Origin: Actinokineospora bangkokensis
GTDB taxonomy: Bacteria > Actinomycetota > Actinomycetes > Mycobacteriales > Pseudonocardiaceae
Assembly (NCBI RefSeq): GCF_001940455.1
Contig: NZ_MKQR01000002.1
Location: 1-64,000 of the forward strand
Length of the DNA: 64,000 nucleotides
Reading direction: 5' to 3'
The notes under the pieces are model-generated. The model saw nothing but the letters and a program-made list of their open reading frames with translations. It did no database searches and was not told where the DNA came from. The stretch's first letter is position 1; each line of letters starts with the position of its first letter. Positions 14,399-22,880 of the stretch are shown here, in pieces. The translations under genes were made by a program, and so were the position numbers.

Positions 14399-16654
14399 TC
14401 AGACCAGGTCCGCGAGGAAGGGGCCGGTGGCGGTGTCGGCGCGCGCGGCCAGCTCCCGGGGCGTGCCGGTGAACACGACGGTGCCGCCGTCGCGCCCGGC
14501 GCCGGGGCCGAGCTCGATGACCCAGTCGGCGTTCTTGACCACGTCGAGGTTGTGCTCGATGACCACGACCGTGTTCTGCTGGGCGACCAGCCGGTCCATG
14601 ATGCCCACCAGCCGGTCGATGTCAGACAGGTGCAGCCCGCTGGTGGGCTCGTCCATGATGTAGACGCTGCCCTTCTTGTTCAGCTCGCAGGCCAGCTTGA
14701 GCCGCTGGCACTCGCCGCCGGACAGGGTGCTCAGCGGCTGGCCCAGGCTGATGTAGTCCAGGCCGACCTCCACCATCGCGTCCAGCACCCCGGCGAAGCG
14801 CGCGCCGTCGAAGAACTCCACGGCCTCGGCGGCGGTCAGCTCCAGCACGTCGCTGATCGACTTGCCGCGCACGGTGTGCGCCAGCACGTCCCGGTTGAAG
14901 CGCTTGCCGCCGCAGTCCTCGCAGGTGGTGCGGATCGGGTCGAGGAAGGCCAGGTCGGTCTGGGTGAACCCGAGGCCCTGGCAGGTGGGGCAGGCGCCCT
15001 TGGAGTTGAAGCTGAACAGCGACGCGGGCGCCTTGGTGGTCTTGGCGAACAGCTTGCGGACGTCGTCCATGATGCCGACGTAGGTGGCGGGCGTGGAGCG
15101 GCTGCTGGTGCCCACCGCGGCCTGGTCGATGACGATGGCGCCGGGGTGCTGCTCGCGGAACGCGCCGAAGACCAGCGAGCTCTTGCCCGACCCGGCCACG
15201 CCGGTGACGGCGGTGAGCACGCCGGTGGGGATGTCGACGGTGACCTTGCGCAGGTTGTTCACCGCGGCGTCGACGACGGTCAGCGCCCCGGTGGCGACCC
15301 GGTACTCCGCCTTGCCCTTCTCCTCGCGGGACAGGAAGCGGCCGGTGAGGGTGTCGGCGGCGCGCAGCCCCTCCAGCGAGCCCTGGTAGACGACCTCGCC
15401 GCCGCGGGTGCCCGCGTGCGGGCCCATGTCGACGACGTGGTCGGCCACCGCGATCACGTCCGGGTCGTGCTCGACCACCAGCACCGTGTTGCCCTTGTCG
15501 CGCAGCTCGCGCAGCAGCTCGTTGAGCTTGCGCACGTCCTTGGCGTGCAGGCCGACGCTGGGTTCGTCGAGCACGTACATGACCTCGATGAGGCTGCTGC
15601 TCAGGTGCCGCACCGTCTTCACCCGCTGCGACTCGCCGCCGCTGAGGGTGTTGGTCTCCCGGTCCAGGCTCAGGTAGCCCAGGCCGATCGTCACCAGGTG
15701 CCCGATCCGGGTGGCCAGCCCGGACAGCACCGGCGCCGCGCCGGGCAGGTCGAGCGAGCGGACGACCTCCAGCAGGTCGCCGAGCTCCATCGCCGACATC
15801 TCCGCGATGGTGCGCCCGGCCACCTCGACTGACAGCGCGCGCTCGTTGAGCCTGCTGCCCCCGCACCGCGAGCACACGCGGTGGGTGACGAACCGCAGCA
15901 CCATCTCGCGGTTCTTCTCCGCCATGGTGTTGACGTCCTTCTTGATGAACAGGCGGGTGAACCGGTCCACCAGGCCCTCGTACTCGGAGCTGCCGCTGCC
16001 GCCGGGGCCGGTCCAGGACACCTTCTCCCCGGTGCCGGTGAGCAGCTGGGCCATCTCGGCGTCGGTGTAGTCGGCCAGCGGCTTGTCCATGTCGAACAGC
16101 CCGGAGCTCTCGTAGAGCTTCCAGTACCAGGTGCCGGTGGCGAACGGCGGGAACAGGATCGCGCCGCCGTTGAGCGACAGCGACGGGTCCAGGAACCGGT
16201 CGAGGTCGAGCTCGGCGGTGCGGCCGATGCCGTCGCAGCGCTCGCACATGCCCGCGGGGTCGTTGAAGGAGAACGCGCCCGGGCCGCCGACCTGGGGGCT
16301 GCCGAAGCGGGCGAACAGCAGGCGCAGCAGCGGGGCGATGTCGGAGATGGTGCCCAGCGTCGAGCGGGACCCGCCGCCGAGGCGCTTCTGGTCGATCACG
16401 ACCGCGGTGGAGAGGTTCTCGATGGAGTCGACCGTCGGCTCGCCGTACTTGGGCAGCACGGTGCGCACGAACGCGGAGAACGTCTCGTTGAGCTGGCGCT
16501 GGGACTCCGCGGCGATGGTGTCGAACACCAGCGAGGACTTGCCGGAGCCGGACACCCCGGTGAACACCGTGATGCGCCCGCGCGGCACCTCCAGCGACAC
16601 CGCCTTGAGGTTGTTCTCCCGCGCCCGGACGATCTTGATCGACTTCTGCTGCAT
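14399..16654 (-). CDS. UvrA-like ABC ATPase (DrrC/UvrA2-type drug self-resistance protein)
   Basis: A 751-residue UvrA paralogue, shorter than housekeeping UvrA of about 950 residues. It has two ABC ATPase modules: Walker A motifs GVSGSGKSS (residues about 36-44) and GVAGSGKSS, signatures LSGGESQR and LSGGECQR, and zinc-type Cys clusters (CxxC pairs at CERCDG, CSRCGG, CPTCQG, CEDCGG). DrrC of daunorubicin producers belongs to this group and confers resistance to a DNA-binding drug. ATG at 16654 is chosen because similarity starts at KSIKIVRARENNLK. The gene is divergent from a TetR regulator with a shared operator. A self-resistance role is inference from family and context. Confidence 0.88.
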   Translation of the reverse strand: MQQKSIKIVRARENNLKAVSLEVPRGRITVFTGVSGSGKSSLVFDTIAAESQRQLNETFSAFVRTVLPKYGEPTVDSIENLSTAVVIDQKRLGGGSRSTLGTISDIAPLLRLLFARFGSPQVGGPGAFSFNDPAGMCERCDGIGRTAELDLDRFLDPSLSLNGGAILFPPFATGTWYWKLYESSGLFDMDKPLADYTDAEMAQLLTGTGEKVSWTGPGGSGSSEYEGLVDRFTRLFIKKDVNTMAEKNREMVLRFVTHRVCSRCGGSRLNERALSVEVAGRTIAEMSAMELGDLLEVVRSLDLPGAAPVLSGLATRIGHLVTIGLGYLSLDRETNTLSGGESQRVKTVRHLSSSLIEVMYVLDEPSVGLHAKDVRKLNELLRELRDKGNTVLVVEHDPDVIAVADHVVDMGPHAGTRGGEVVYQGSLEGLRAADTLTGRFLSREEKGKAEYRVATGALTVVDAAVNNLRKVTVDIPTGVLTAVTGVAGSGKSSLVFGAFREQHPGAIVIDQAAVGTSSRSTPATYVGIMDDVRKLFAKTTKAPASLFSFNSKGACPTCQGLGFTQTDLAFLDPIRTTCEDCGGKRFNRDVLAHTVRGKSISDVLELTAAEAVEFFDGARFAGVLDAMVEVGLDYISLGQPLSTLSGGECQRLKLACELNKKGSVYIMDEPTSGLHLSDIDRLVGIMDRLVAQQNTVVVIEHNLDVVKNADWVIELGPGAGRDGGTVVFTGTPRELAARADTATGPFLADLV

Positions 16655-16710
16655 GGAACCGCCTGTTCGCCGTCGGCTGCTCCCGACCGGGAGGACCCGC
16701 GGTCGGGCGG

Positions 16711-16735
16711 ACAATGTATCGTATCTAGTACGATG
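16711..16735. promoter_or_regulatory. TetR operator between uvrA-like and tetR genes
   Basis: The divergent spacer holds a perfect inverted repeat ATCGTA-N5-TACGAT (16718-16734), flanked by ACAATGTA. TACGAT doubles as a -10 six nucleotides before the TetR GTG, so that transcript may be leaderless and self-repressed. The 25-bp block is almost repeated at 6645-6669 before the SNF2 operon. Confidence 0.7.
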
Positions 16736-16740
16736 GTAGG

Positions 16741-17532
16741 GTGGTGCCCACTATGGCCAAGGACAGAGGCACGCCCGACCCCGCCAGGAGCCTGGCGCTG
16801 CTGTGGCGCACCCGGGAGCCGGTCGCCCGCGAGGGCCGCACCGAGCTGACCGTCGCGAAGATCGCGGCCACGGCGATCGCCGTCGCCGACGCCGAGGGCA
16901 TCGCCAAGCTGGCCATGCGCCGGGTGGGCGAGGCGCTCGGCGTGGGCACCATGTCGCTCTACACCTACGTCCCCGGCAAGTCCGAGCTGCTCGACCTGAT
17001 GGTCGACACCGTCTACGGCGAGCTGCCCACCACCATCCCCGCCGACGGCGACTGGCGGGACCGGCTGGAGCGCGTCGCGATGGACAACTGGCGGCTCTAC
17101 CTGGCCCACCCGTGGCTGGCCTCGGTGGAGTCCAGCAGGCCGGTGCTCGGCCCGAACCTGATGGCCAAGTACGAGCGCGAGCTCGGCGCGCTGCTCGACA
17201 GCGGCCTCGGCGACGTCGACACCGACTCGGTGCTCACCCTGGTGCTCGGCCACGTCCGCGGCTGCGCGCGCGCCGTGGCCGAGTCCGCGGCCCTCGAACG
17301 CGAGACGGGCATGACCGACCAGCAGTGGTGGCAGGCGCACGCCCCGTGGCTGGCCACCTTCGCGGGCACCGCCGAGACCCCCAACGCCGACCGGATCGGC
17401 ACCGCGGCGGGGGAGGCGCACGGCACCGCCTACGACCCCGAGCACGCGCTGCGCTTCGGCCTGCAACGCCTGCTCGACGGCATCGCGGTCATGGTCGAGC
17501 AGGAGGCGGGCGCGCGGACCGCGTCCGGCTGA
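16741..17532 (+). CDS. TetR/AcrR-family repressor
   Basis: A 263-residue TetR regulator. The helix-turn-helix covers roughly residues 40-85 (AIAVADAEGIAKLAMRRVGEALGVGTMSLYTYVPGKSELLDLM). The rest is the TetR_C-type ligand domain (LYLAHPWLASVESSRPVLGP). It is divergent from the UvrA-like gene with a palindromic operator between them, so it most likely represses that gene and itself, and responds to the pathway product or an intermediate. GTG at 16741 fits a leaderless start; ATG at 16753 is the alternative. The similar motif at 6645 suggests a wider regulon that includes the SNF2 helicase. Confidence 0.88.
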   Translation: MVPTMAKDRGTPDPARSLALLWRTREPVAREGRTELTVAKIAATAIAVADAEGIAKLAMRRVGEALGVGTMSLYTYVPGKSELLDLMVDTVYGELPTTIPADGDWRDRLERVAMDNWRLYLAHPWLASVESSRPVLGPNLMAKYERELGALLDSGLGDVDTDSVLTLVLGHVRGCARAVAESAALERETGMTDQQWWQAHAPWLATFAGTAETPNADRIGTAAGEAHGTAYDPEHALRFGLQRLLDGIAVMVEQEAGARTASG

Positions 17533-17549
17533 CCCGCCCCGGCACCGCG

Positions 17550-17596
17550 CGCGGGCACCGCACCCCGGCTCGTCGCCGTCGGGTGCGGTGCCCGCG
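17550..17596. terminator. Bidirectional terminator
   Basis: A 16-bp perfect inverted repeat (arms 17550-17565 and 17581-17596, 15-nt loop) sits between the convergent tetR and ohr genes. Confidence 0.65.
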
Positions 17597-17608
17597 TCGT
17601 ACCGGTGG

Positions 17609-18025
17609 TCAGCCGCGCCGCACGGCCACCTCGACCTCGCCGCGGGTGGCCGCCGAGTACGGGCACACCTGGTGCGCCTGCGCCACCAGGGCGTCGGCCA
17701 CGTCCTCGGGCACCCCGGGCAGGTGCGCCGTCAGCGCCACCGACAGGCGCATGCCCGCCTCGGACTCCAGCAGCGCCACCTGCGCGGTGACCGACGAGCC
17801 CACCGGGCGCACCCCCTGGGAGCGGGCGGTCCAGAGCAGGGCGGAGTGGAAGCAGGCGGAGTACCCGGCGGCGAACAGCTGCTCGGGGTTGGTCGCGTCG
17901 CCGCCCGCCCCGCCCAGGCCGGTGGGCGCGGCCAGCGGCACGTCCAGCAGCCCGTCGGCGGTGCGGACGGCGCCCTCGCGGCCGTCCCCGGTCGCCGTGG
18001 CGGAGGTGGAGTAGAGCTGGTGCAC
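17609..18025 (-). CDS. ohr: Organic hydroperoxide resistance protein Ohr (OsmC family)
   Basis: A 138-residue Ohr. It shows TADGLLDVPLAAP, the TNPEQLFAAGYSACFHSAL block with the first catalytic Cys, and QVCPYSAATRGEV with the second Cys near residue 122. Ohr reduces organic peroxides through this Cys pair using dihydrolipoamide-type reductants in the cytoplasm. GTG at 18025 has GGGAGG upstream and matches the normal family N-terminus. Ohr is often next to an OhrR MarR regulator; none is seen here. It may protect against peroxidised lipids or simply border the cluster. Confidence 0.92.
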   Translation of the reverse strand: MHQLYSTSATATGDGREGAVRTADGLLDVPLAAPTGLGGAGGDATNPEQLFAAGYSACFHSALLWTARSQGVRPVGSSVTAQVALLESEAGMRLSVALTAHLPGVPEDVADALVAQAHQVCPYSAATRGEVEVAVRRG

Positions 18026-18049
18026 GGTCGTGGCCTCCCGGTGGGGCCC

Positions 18050-18082
18050 GCCGCGCACCGGGCCGATGTTCCGGTGCGCGGC
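18050..18082 (-). terminator. Hairpin between hydrolase and ohr
   Basis: A 12-bp inverted repeat (arms 18050-18061 and 18071-18082) lies downstream of the hydrolase stop and upstream of the ohr start, both reading leftward. It may terminate the hydrolase transcript or be part of the ohr leader. Confidence 0.5.
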
Positions 18083-18135
18083 GGGGGTCTGGTGTGCTGC
18101 GGGCGCGGGGTGCGCGGTCGTGCCGGGTCGCCCGG

Positions 18136-19233
18136 TCAGAGCAGGCACTCGGCGGCGGCGTTGAGCGCGGCGACGACGCCGTCCTCGAAGGTGCCGCTGA
18201 AGTCGTCCGGGTCGATGTCGAGGGTGATGGAGGCGATCAGCCTGCGGCGCCCGTCCAGGGTGGCCCCGATGAAGGTGGCGTAGCCGGGGATGCCGCCGCC
18301 GTGGCCCCACAGGCTCAGCCCGCAGGCGGTCTCCAGCGGCATGAAGCCCAGGCCGTAGCCGTTGGACATCGGCAGCGGCACCCACTCCGGCGGCACCGTG
18401 GTCTTCATCTCGGCGAACTCGGCCGGGCCCAGCAGCCGCCCGCCCATCAGCGCCACCAGGAACGCGTCGAGGTCGGCGGTGGTCGAGAGCATCTCGCCCG
18501 CCGAGCACGCCTCCGACGGGTTCATCTCGGTGACGTCGACCGACTCGCCGCCGATCTGCATGTAGCCGCGCGCGTGCGGGCCCTGGATCGTCGGGTCGTC
18601 ACCGGGCAGCGAGGTGCCGGTCAGGCCCAGCGGCTCGATGACGCGCTCGCGGATCTCCTCGGCGTAGCTGCGCCCGGTGATCGCCTTGATGAGCAGGCCG
18701 AGGGCGATGTAGTTGGTGTTGGAGTACTCGAAGGTGGTGCCCGGCTCGAAGTTCAGCGGTCGGGCGGCGGCCACCGCCACCAGGTCCGCGGCGTCGTAGT
18801 GGTTGTAGCGGTCGCGCTGGAACCGCTCACCGGGCCGCTGGAACGAGTCGGCGTGGTTGAACAGCCCGCTGGTGTGCTGCATCAGGTTGCGCACGGTGAC
18901 CCGGTCGCCGTGCTCGGGCAGCAGGTCCGGCAGGATCGAGGACACGGTGGCGTCGAGGTCGAGCTTGCCCTCCGCCTTGAGCTGGAGCAGCACCACGGAG
19001 ACGAACACCTTGGTGATGCAGGCGATGCGGAACCGGCCGTCGGCGGGCACCGGGTCGGTCGACCCGAACTCGCGCAGGCCCGAGGTGGTGACGAAGGTGC
19101 CGTCGTCGACGGACACGCGGAACTGCGCGCCCGCGGCGCCCAGCGGCACCAGGGCGTTGACCGCCTGGCGCAGCGCGATGCGCTTCGGGTGCGCCGCGTC
19201 GTCGACCGGCGCCGCGGTTTCGGTGGTGGACAT
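18136..19233 (-). CDS. Beta-lactamase-fold (class C/esterase) hydrolase with Cys nucleophile
   Basis: A 365-residue penicillin-binding-protein/AmpC-fold protein. The second and third active-site motifs are intact: Y170-S171-N172 and H311-G-G. The first motif, normally S-x-x-K in FRIGSxTK, reads FRIACITK, so Cys72 (codon 19018-19020, TGC) replaces the nucleophilic Ser while Lys75 is kept. It therefore could be a thiol-based acyltransferase or hydrolase. No signal peptide is seen, arguing for a cytoplasmic role rather than cell-wall work. A strong AGGAGGTCCC site precedes the ATG. It lies 48 nt downstream of the FAD oxidase, probably in one operon with it. Substrate unknown. Confidence 0.85.
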   Translation of the reverse strand: MSTTETAAPVDDAAHPKRIALRQAVNALVPLGAAGAQFRVSVDDGTFVTTSGLREFGSTDPVPADGRFRIACITKVFVSVVLLQLKAEGKLDLDATVSSILPDLLPEHGDRVTVRNLMQHTSGLFNHADSFQRPGERFQRDRYNHYDAADLVAVAAARPLNFEPGTTFEYSNTNYIALGLLIKAITGRSYAEEIRERVIEPLGLTGTSLPGDDPTIQGPHARGYMQIGGESVDVTEMNPSEACSAGEMLSTTADLDAFLVALMGGRLLGPAEFAEMKTTVPPEWVPLPMSNGYGLGFMPLETACGLSLWGHGGGIPGYATFIGATLDGRRRLIASITLDIDPDDFSGTFEDGVVAALNAAAECLL

Positions 19234-19281
19234 GGGACCTCCTGGGGTGGTTGCTGGTGGGCTCGCCCGGTACCGGGCTGG

Positions 19282-20775
19282 TCAGCGGACCGACAGGGCG
19301 TGGCCGAACACGCCCAGCGGGTCCCACGCCTTCGCCGCCGCTTGCAGGCGGGCGAGGTTGTCGGCGTAGTACAGGTGCTGCCACGGCACCCCCGAGGTGT
19401 TCCACCCGGGGTCGGCCAGGTCGGTGTCGGGGAAGTTGATGTGGCAGCCGTCGGTGCGCGGTCCGGGCGCGGGCACGCCGCCGGTGCCCGCGTGCACGTC
19501 CCGGTAGAGCCTGCGCAGGTAGGACAGGCCCGCCTCGTCGTCGGCGGCGTCGTCCCACGTGGCCAGGAACAGCGCGCGCAGCACGGAGTCGCGCTGGGCG
19601 ACGGCGGTGGCGCCGGGGGCGACCGCGTTCACCGCGCACCCGCTGGACTGGAGGGACACCGACGCGCCGCGGCACGGGTGGTCGCTGTCGCCGAGCCGGT
19701 CGAACAGGACGTCGGCCTGCTCGTCGGTGTAGCCGGCCCGCAGGTGCGCCGACTTGACCTTGTGCCTGCCGGGCTCGCCGTCCTGGGCCTCGGACAGCGC
19801 GCGCGCCGCCTCCGGCCAGCTCCCGGTGGTGACGGGGGTGTCGAAGGAGGGCGCGTCGACCCCCTCGGTCATCGCGGCCAGCGCGCCGGCGAGCTGGTCG
19901 GCGTCGCCGGTGCCCGTCAGGAACAGGATGGCGGCGGGCACGCTGTCGTCGTCGGGTTGCGCCGCCAGCAGCACCAGCCCGCTGAACAGGCCGGAGTGCG
20001 GCGAGCCGGGTCCGCTGTTGCGCTCGTGCCAGCGGCCGTGCGCGCCGACCAGCGCCCGGAACGCCTCCCGGGACAGGCCCTCGCGGGGGAAGATCCGGCT
20101 GGTGATCAGGACGTTGCCGGGCGCGGGGGGCAGCGCCGACTCGGGGGCGGTGCCGTCCGCGCCGGGGGAGCGCAGCCAGTACCGGGTGACGATGCCCAGG
20201 TTCCCGCCGCCGATACCGGTCAGCGCCCACCACAGCTCGTGCGCCGCGTCGGCCGGGTCCCTGGTGGCCACCACCGCGCGCGCCCGGCCCTCGGCGTCGA
20301 CCGTGACCACCTCGACCGCGTGCACGTGGTCGACGGCGGTGCCCAGCGCCCGCGACAGCGGACCGTAGCCGCCGCCCGCCAGGTGCCCGCCCAGCGCCAC
20401 CGTCGCGCTCGCCCCGGCGGGCAGCACCGTGCCCCACCTGCGGTGCAGCTCGGTGTGCAGGTCGAGCAGCCGCACCCCGGGGCCCGCGACCACCGCGCCC
20501 CGCTCGGCGTCCCACTCGACCCCGTCGAGCGGGGACAGGTCGACGACCACCTGCTGCCGGGGGTCGGAGACGAAGCCCTCGTAGCAGTGCCCGCCGCTGC
20601 GCGCGGTCACCCCGGCGCCGCGGTCCACCGCCGCCTGCACGGCGGCCACCACGTCGGCGGTGCTCGTGGCGAGCACGAACTCCTCGGGGGCGGGCAGGAA
20701 GCGGGTGTTGTCCCCGCGCCCGGCCAGGCCCGGGTAGCGCGGGTCGTCCGGCGTGACGCGGTTCGGCTGCTCCAT
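19282..20775 (-). CDS. Berberine-bridge-type FAD-linked oxidase (AknOx-like)
   Basis: A 497-residue VAO/PCMH flavoprotein. The covalent FAD His is expected at H63 in [11 protein letters not shown], followed by the PP-loop region ([21 protein letters not shown]). The BBE substrate domain ends with [22 protein letters not shown]. In aclacinomycin oxidoreductase and relatives this enzyme oxidises a glycosyl residue or aglycone in late tailoring, reducing oxygen. The second covalent Cys of bicovalent members, usually within GxCxxVGxGG, is not evident here ([18 protein letters not shown]). ATG at 20775 is chosen where the family starts. It is divergent from the methyltransferase at 20952. Confidence 0.88.
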   Translation of the reverse strand: MEQPNRVTPDDPRYPGLAGRGDNTRFLPAPEEFVLATSTADVVAAVQAAVDRGAGVTARSGGHCYEGFVSDPRQQVVVDLSPLDGVEWDAERGAVVAGPGVRLLDLHTELHRRWGTVLPAGASATVALGGHLAGGGYGPLSRALGTAVDHVHAVEVVTVDAEGRARAVVATRDPADAAHELWWALTGIGGGNLGIVTRYWLRSPGADGTAPESALPPAPGNVLITSRIFPREGLSREAFRALVGAHGRWHERNSGPGSPHSGLFSGLVLLAAQPDDDSVPAAILFLTGTGDADQLAGALAAMTEGVDAPSFDTPVTTGSWPEAARALSEAQDGEPGRHKVKSAHLRAGYTDEQADVLFDRLGDSDHPCRGASVSLQSSGCAVNAVAPGATAVAQRDSVLRALFLATWDDAADDEAGLSYLRRLYRDVHAGTGGVPAPGPRTDGCHINFPDTDLADPGWNTSGVPWQHLYYADNLARLQAAAKAWDPLGVFGHALSVR

Positions 20776-20951
20776 GGGGTTGCGCTCCGCCCTTCGTGTG
20801 CTGGCCGGTTCGGTGCGACCAGGCTGTCGCCCGCCGCTCGGGGCGCGGTGGAGTTCCGGTGCACGCGGCCTCCACCGGCCTTCCAGACCCGGTCGAGGGC
20901 GCCGCGCCAGGGTGGTCGCGACCCACCCCACCACCGGACGGGAGCAGCGCT

Positions 20952-21845
20952 GTGACCACTGTGGACACCGTGGACCCTGCGGAGTACAAGGCCACCGTGG
21001 CCCGCGCCTTCGACGGCGCGTCCGCCACCTACGACCGGCTGGGGGTGCGCTTCTTCACCCCGATGGGGGCCAGGCTCGTCGAGCGCACCGGCCCGCGCCC
21101 CGGCGACCGGGTGCTCGACGTGGGCTGCGGCCTCGGCGCGTGCCTGTTCCCGGCGGCCGAGGCCGTGGGCCCGGCGGGCAGCGTGCTGGGCATCGACATC
21201 GCCGAGGGCATGGTGGAGCAGGCGGCCAGGGCCGCGGCCGAGCGCGGCGCCACCACCGTCACGACCCGGGTCGCCGACGGCGAGCACCCCGACCTGCCGC
21301 CGCGCTCGTTCGACGTGGTGACCGGCAGCTACAGCGTCATCTTCTTCCCGGACGCCCCCGCCGCGCTGCCCCGCTACGCCGCCCTGCTCGCCGACGGCGG
21401 CCGCATCGGCTTCACCAGCCCGGTCTTCACCGACGACACCTTCCCGTTCCTGCCGCCGGTGTTCACCGAGCTGATCCCCCGCTCGCTGCTGGGCTCGCTG
21501 CCGCCGCAGTGGCAGCCCGAGGCGCTCAGCGCCCGGTTCAACAGCTGGCTGGCCGACCCCGCCGCCCTGGTCGCGACCATGCGCCGCGCGGGCTTCACCG
21601 ACGTCGAGGTGGTCGACGAGGCCATCGACATGGTGGCCGAGTCCGGCACGGCCTGGGTCGACTGGTCGCACACCCAGGGCATGCGCCTGCTCTGGCAGCA
21701 CCTGCCCCCGGCGGAGAACGCGGCCCTGCGCCGCACCCTCACCACCGCGCTCGACGCCATGCGCACCGACGGCGGGCCGCTCACCATCCCCGTGCCCGTC
21801 CGCTTCGTCACCGCGACGGTCGACCCCGACCGGCCCGCGGCCTGA
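20952..21845 (+). CDS. SAM-dependent class I methyltransferase
   Basis: A 297-residue methyltransferase of the UbiE/Coq5-like fold. Motif I ([21 protein letters not shown]) is near residue 55, followed by [12 protein letters not shown] and the [15 protein letters not shown] motif. It should transfer a methyl group from S-adenosylmethionine to an O, N or C of a small molecule, probably the aglycone or sugar of this cluster. GTG at 20952 has GGAG 7 nt upstream. It is monocistronic: divergent from the FAD oxidase and closed by a bidirectional terminator at 21871. Confidence 0.85.
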   Translation: MTTVDTVDPAEYKATVARAFDGASATYDRLGVRFFTPMGARLVERTGPRPGDRVLDVGCGLGACLFPAAEAVGPAGSVLGIDIAEGMVEQAARAAAERGATTVTTRVADGEHPDLPPRSFDVVTGSYSVIFFPDAPAALPRYAALLADGGRIGFTSPVFTDDTFPFLPPVFTELIPRSLLGSLPPQWQPEALSARFNSWLADPAALVATMRRAGFTDVEVVDEAIDMVAESGTAWVDWSHTQGMRLLWQHLPPAENAALRRTLTTALDAMRTDGGPLTIPVPVRFVTATVDPDRPAA

Positions 21846-21870
21846 CCCCGCGCGGGCGCGGCGCGCGGGA

Positions 21871-21908
21871 CCGAGGGCCTGACCACCGGCGCGTGGTCAG
21901 GCCCTCGG
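21871..21908. terminator. Bidirectional terminator
   Basis: A 16-bp perfect inverted repeat (arms 21871-21886 and 21893-21908) lies between the convergent methyltransferase and cyclodeaminase-like genes. Three tandem copies of GTGCAC-Nx-CCTCAGT (about 21911-21952) follow and run into the end of the cyclodeaminase gene. Confidence 0.7.
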
Positions 21909-21947
21909 CCGTGCACGCCTCAGTGCACCCCTCAGTCGTGCACCACC

Positions 21948-22691
21948 TCAGTCGAGGGTGAAGGACCGCCCCAGGTCCAGCTCCCACGCGCGGCGCAGGG
22001 CCCACGCGCACACCGCTTCCTCCCAGCCGTCGACCTGCCCCGAGCCGCCGAGCACCACCGCCGCCCCGTCCGGGGAGGGCGCGGTGCGCGCGGCCAGCAC
22101 GTCGCGCAGCGCCACGTGCCAGGCCACCGCCGGGCGCGGACCCACCGGGTGCTCGGCCAGCACCAGGGTCCCCGGCCGGGTCCGGACCGCGCCCACCTCA
22201 CCGGTCACCGCCAGCACGTCCGCCGCCCACTCGACCTCCTCGGCCGGGCCGCGGTCCACCGGCAGCTGGGCGCGCCTGCGGCACAGGTCGGCGAAGGCGG
22301 CGTCGCCGTCCACCACGACCCGCGACAGCGACGGCAGCGCCCGGGTCAGGGTGCGCACCAGCGCGGCGGCCACCGGTCCGCCGCCGCGCACGCCGAGCAC
22401 GCGCGCGCCCGCCGGGGCGAGGTAGCGGGCGACCAAGCCGCCCGGCAGGGCCGTGCGCCAGGCCGCCAGCGGGTCGGCGGCGAGCACGCCCAGCAGCGCG
22501 CCGTCGTCGGCGGCGAACAGCGCGACCCGGTCCCCGCAGTCGCCGGTGTTCAGCCGCACCGGCCAGTCCGCCGCACCCTGGCGGGGCGCCGGGTGGCCCA
22601 GCGCGTCCTGGATGAAGCGCAGGCCGGTCTCGACGAACTCCGGGTCTGCGGTCACGTTCTCGACGTCGAGGTCGCTCAGCAGCAGGGGCAC
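21948..22691 (-). CDS. Ornithine cyclodeaminase/mu-crystallin family protein, shortened
   Basis: A 247-residue protein opening with PLLLSDLDVENV, the usual start of the ornithine cyclodeaminase/mu-crystallin family. RVLGVRGGGPVAAALVRTLTRALP stands for the Rossmann NAD motif, and VAWHVALRDVLAAR matches the late helix. Members are typically 310-350 residues, so this is clearly short and the glycine motif is degenerate. Family enzymes deaminate, hydrate or reduce imines; whether this one is active is unclear. GTG at 22691 has a GGAGGT site. It is divergent from the transglutaminase-UbiD-UbiX operon. Confidence 0.65.
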   Translation of the reverse strand: MPLLLSDLDVENVTADPEFVETGLRFIQDALGHPAPRQGAADWPVRLNTGDCGDRVALFAADDGALLGVLAADPLAAWRTALPGGLVARYLAPAGARVLGVRGGGPVAAALVRTLTRALPSLSRVVVDGDAAFADLCRRRAQLPVDRGPAEEVEWAADVLAVTGEVGAVRTRPGTLVLAEHPVGPRPAVAWHVALRDVLAARTAPSPDGAAVVLGGSGQVDGWEEAVCAWALRRAWELDLGRSFTLD

Positions 22692-22880
22692 CGCGTACCT
22701 CCGGGACAGGGGGCGCGCTGGGTGAAGGCGAGGCGCGTTCGATGAAACGGTACCGGTTGTGCGGTAACACGGTCAATTGGTGACGACCCCGGTCCAGCGC
22801 GGCTCGAGGCGGCTGCGAGAGCGGCCCGCGACGATCGGTGCAGGCGCCGCACCCCGCGGGCCGCCGGGGGAGGAGAACCG

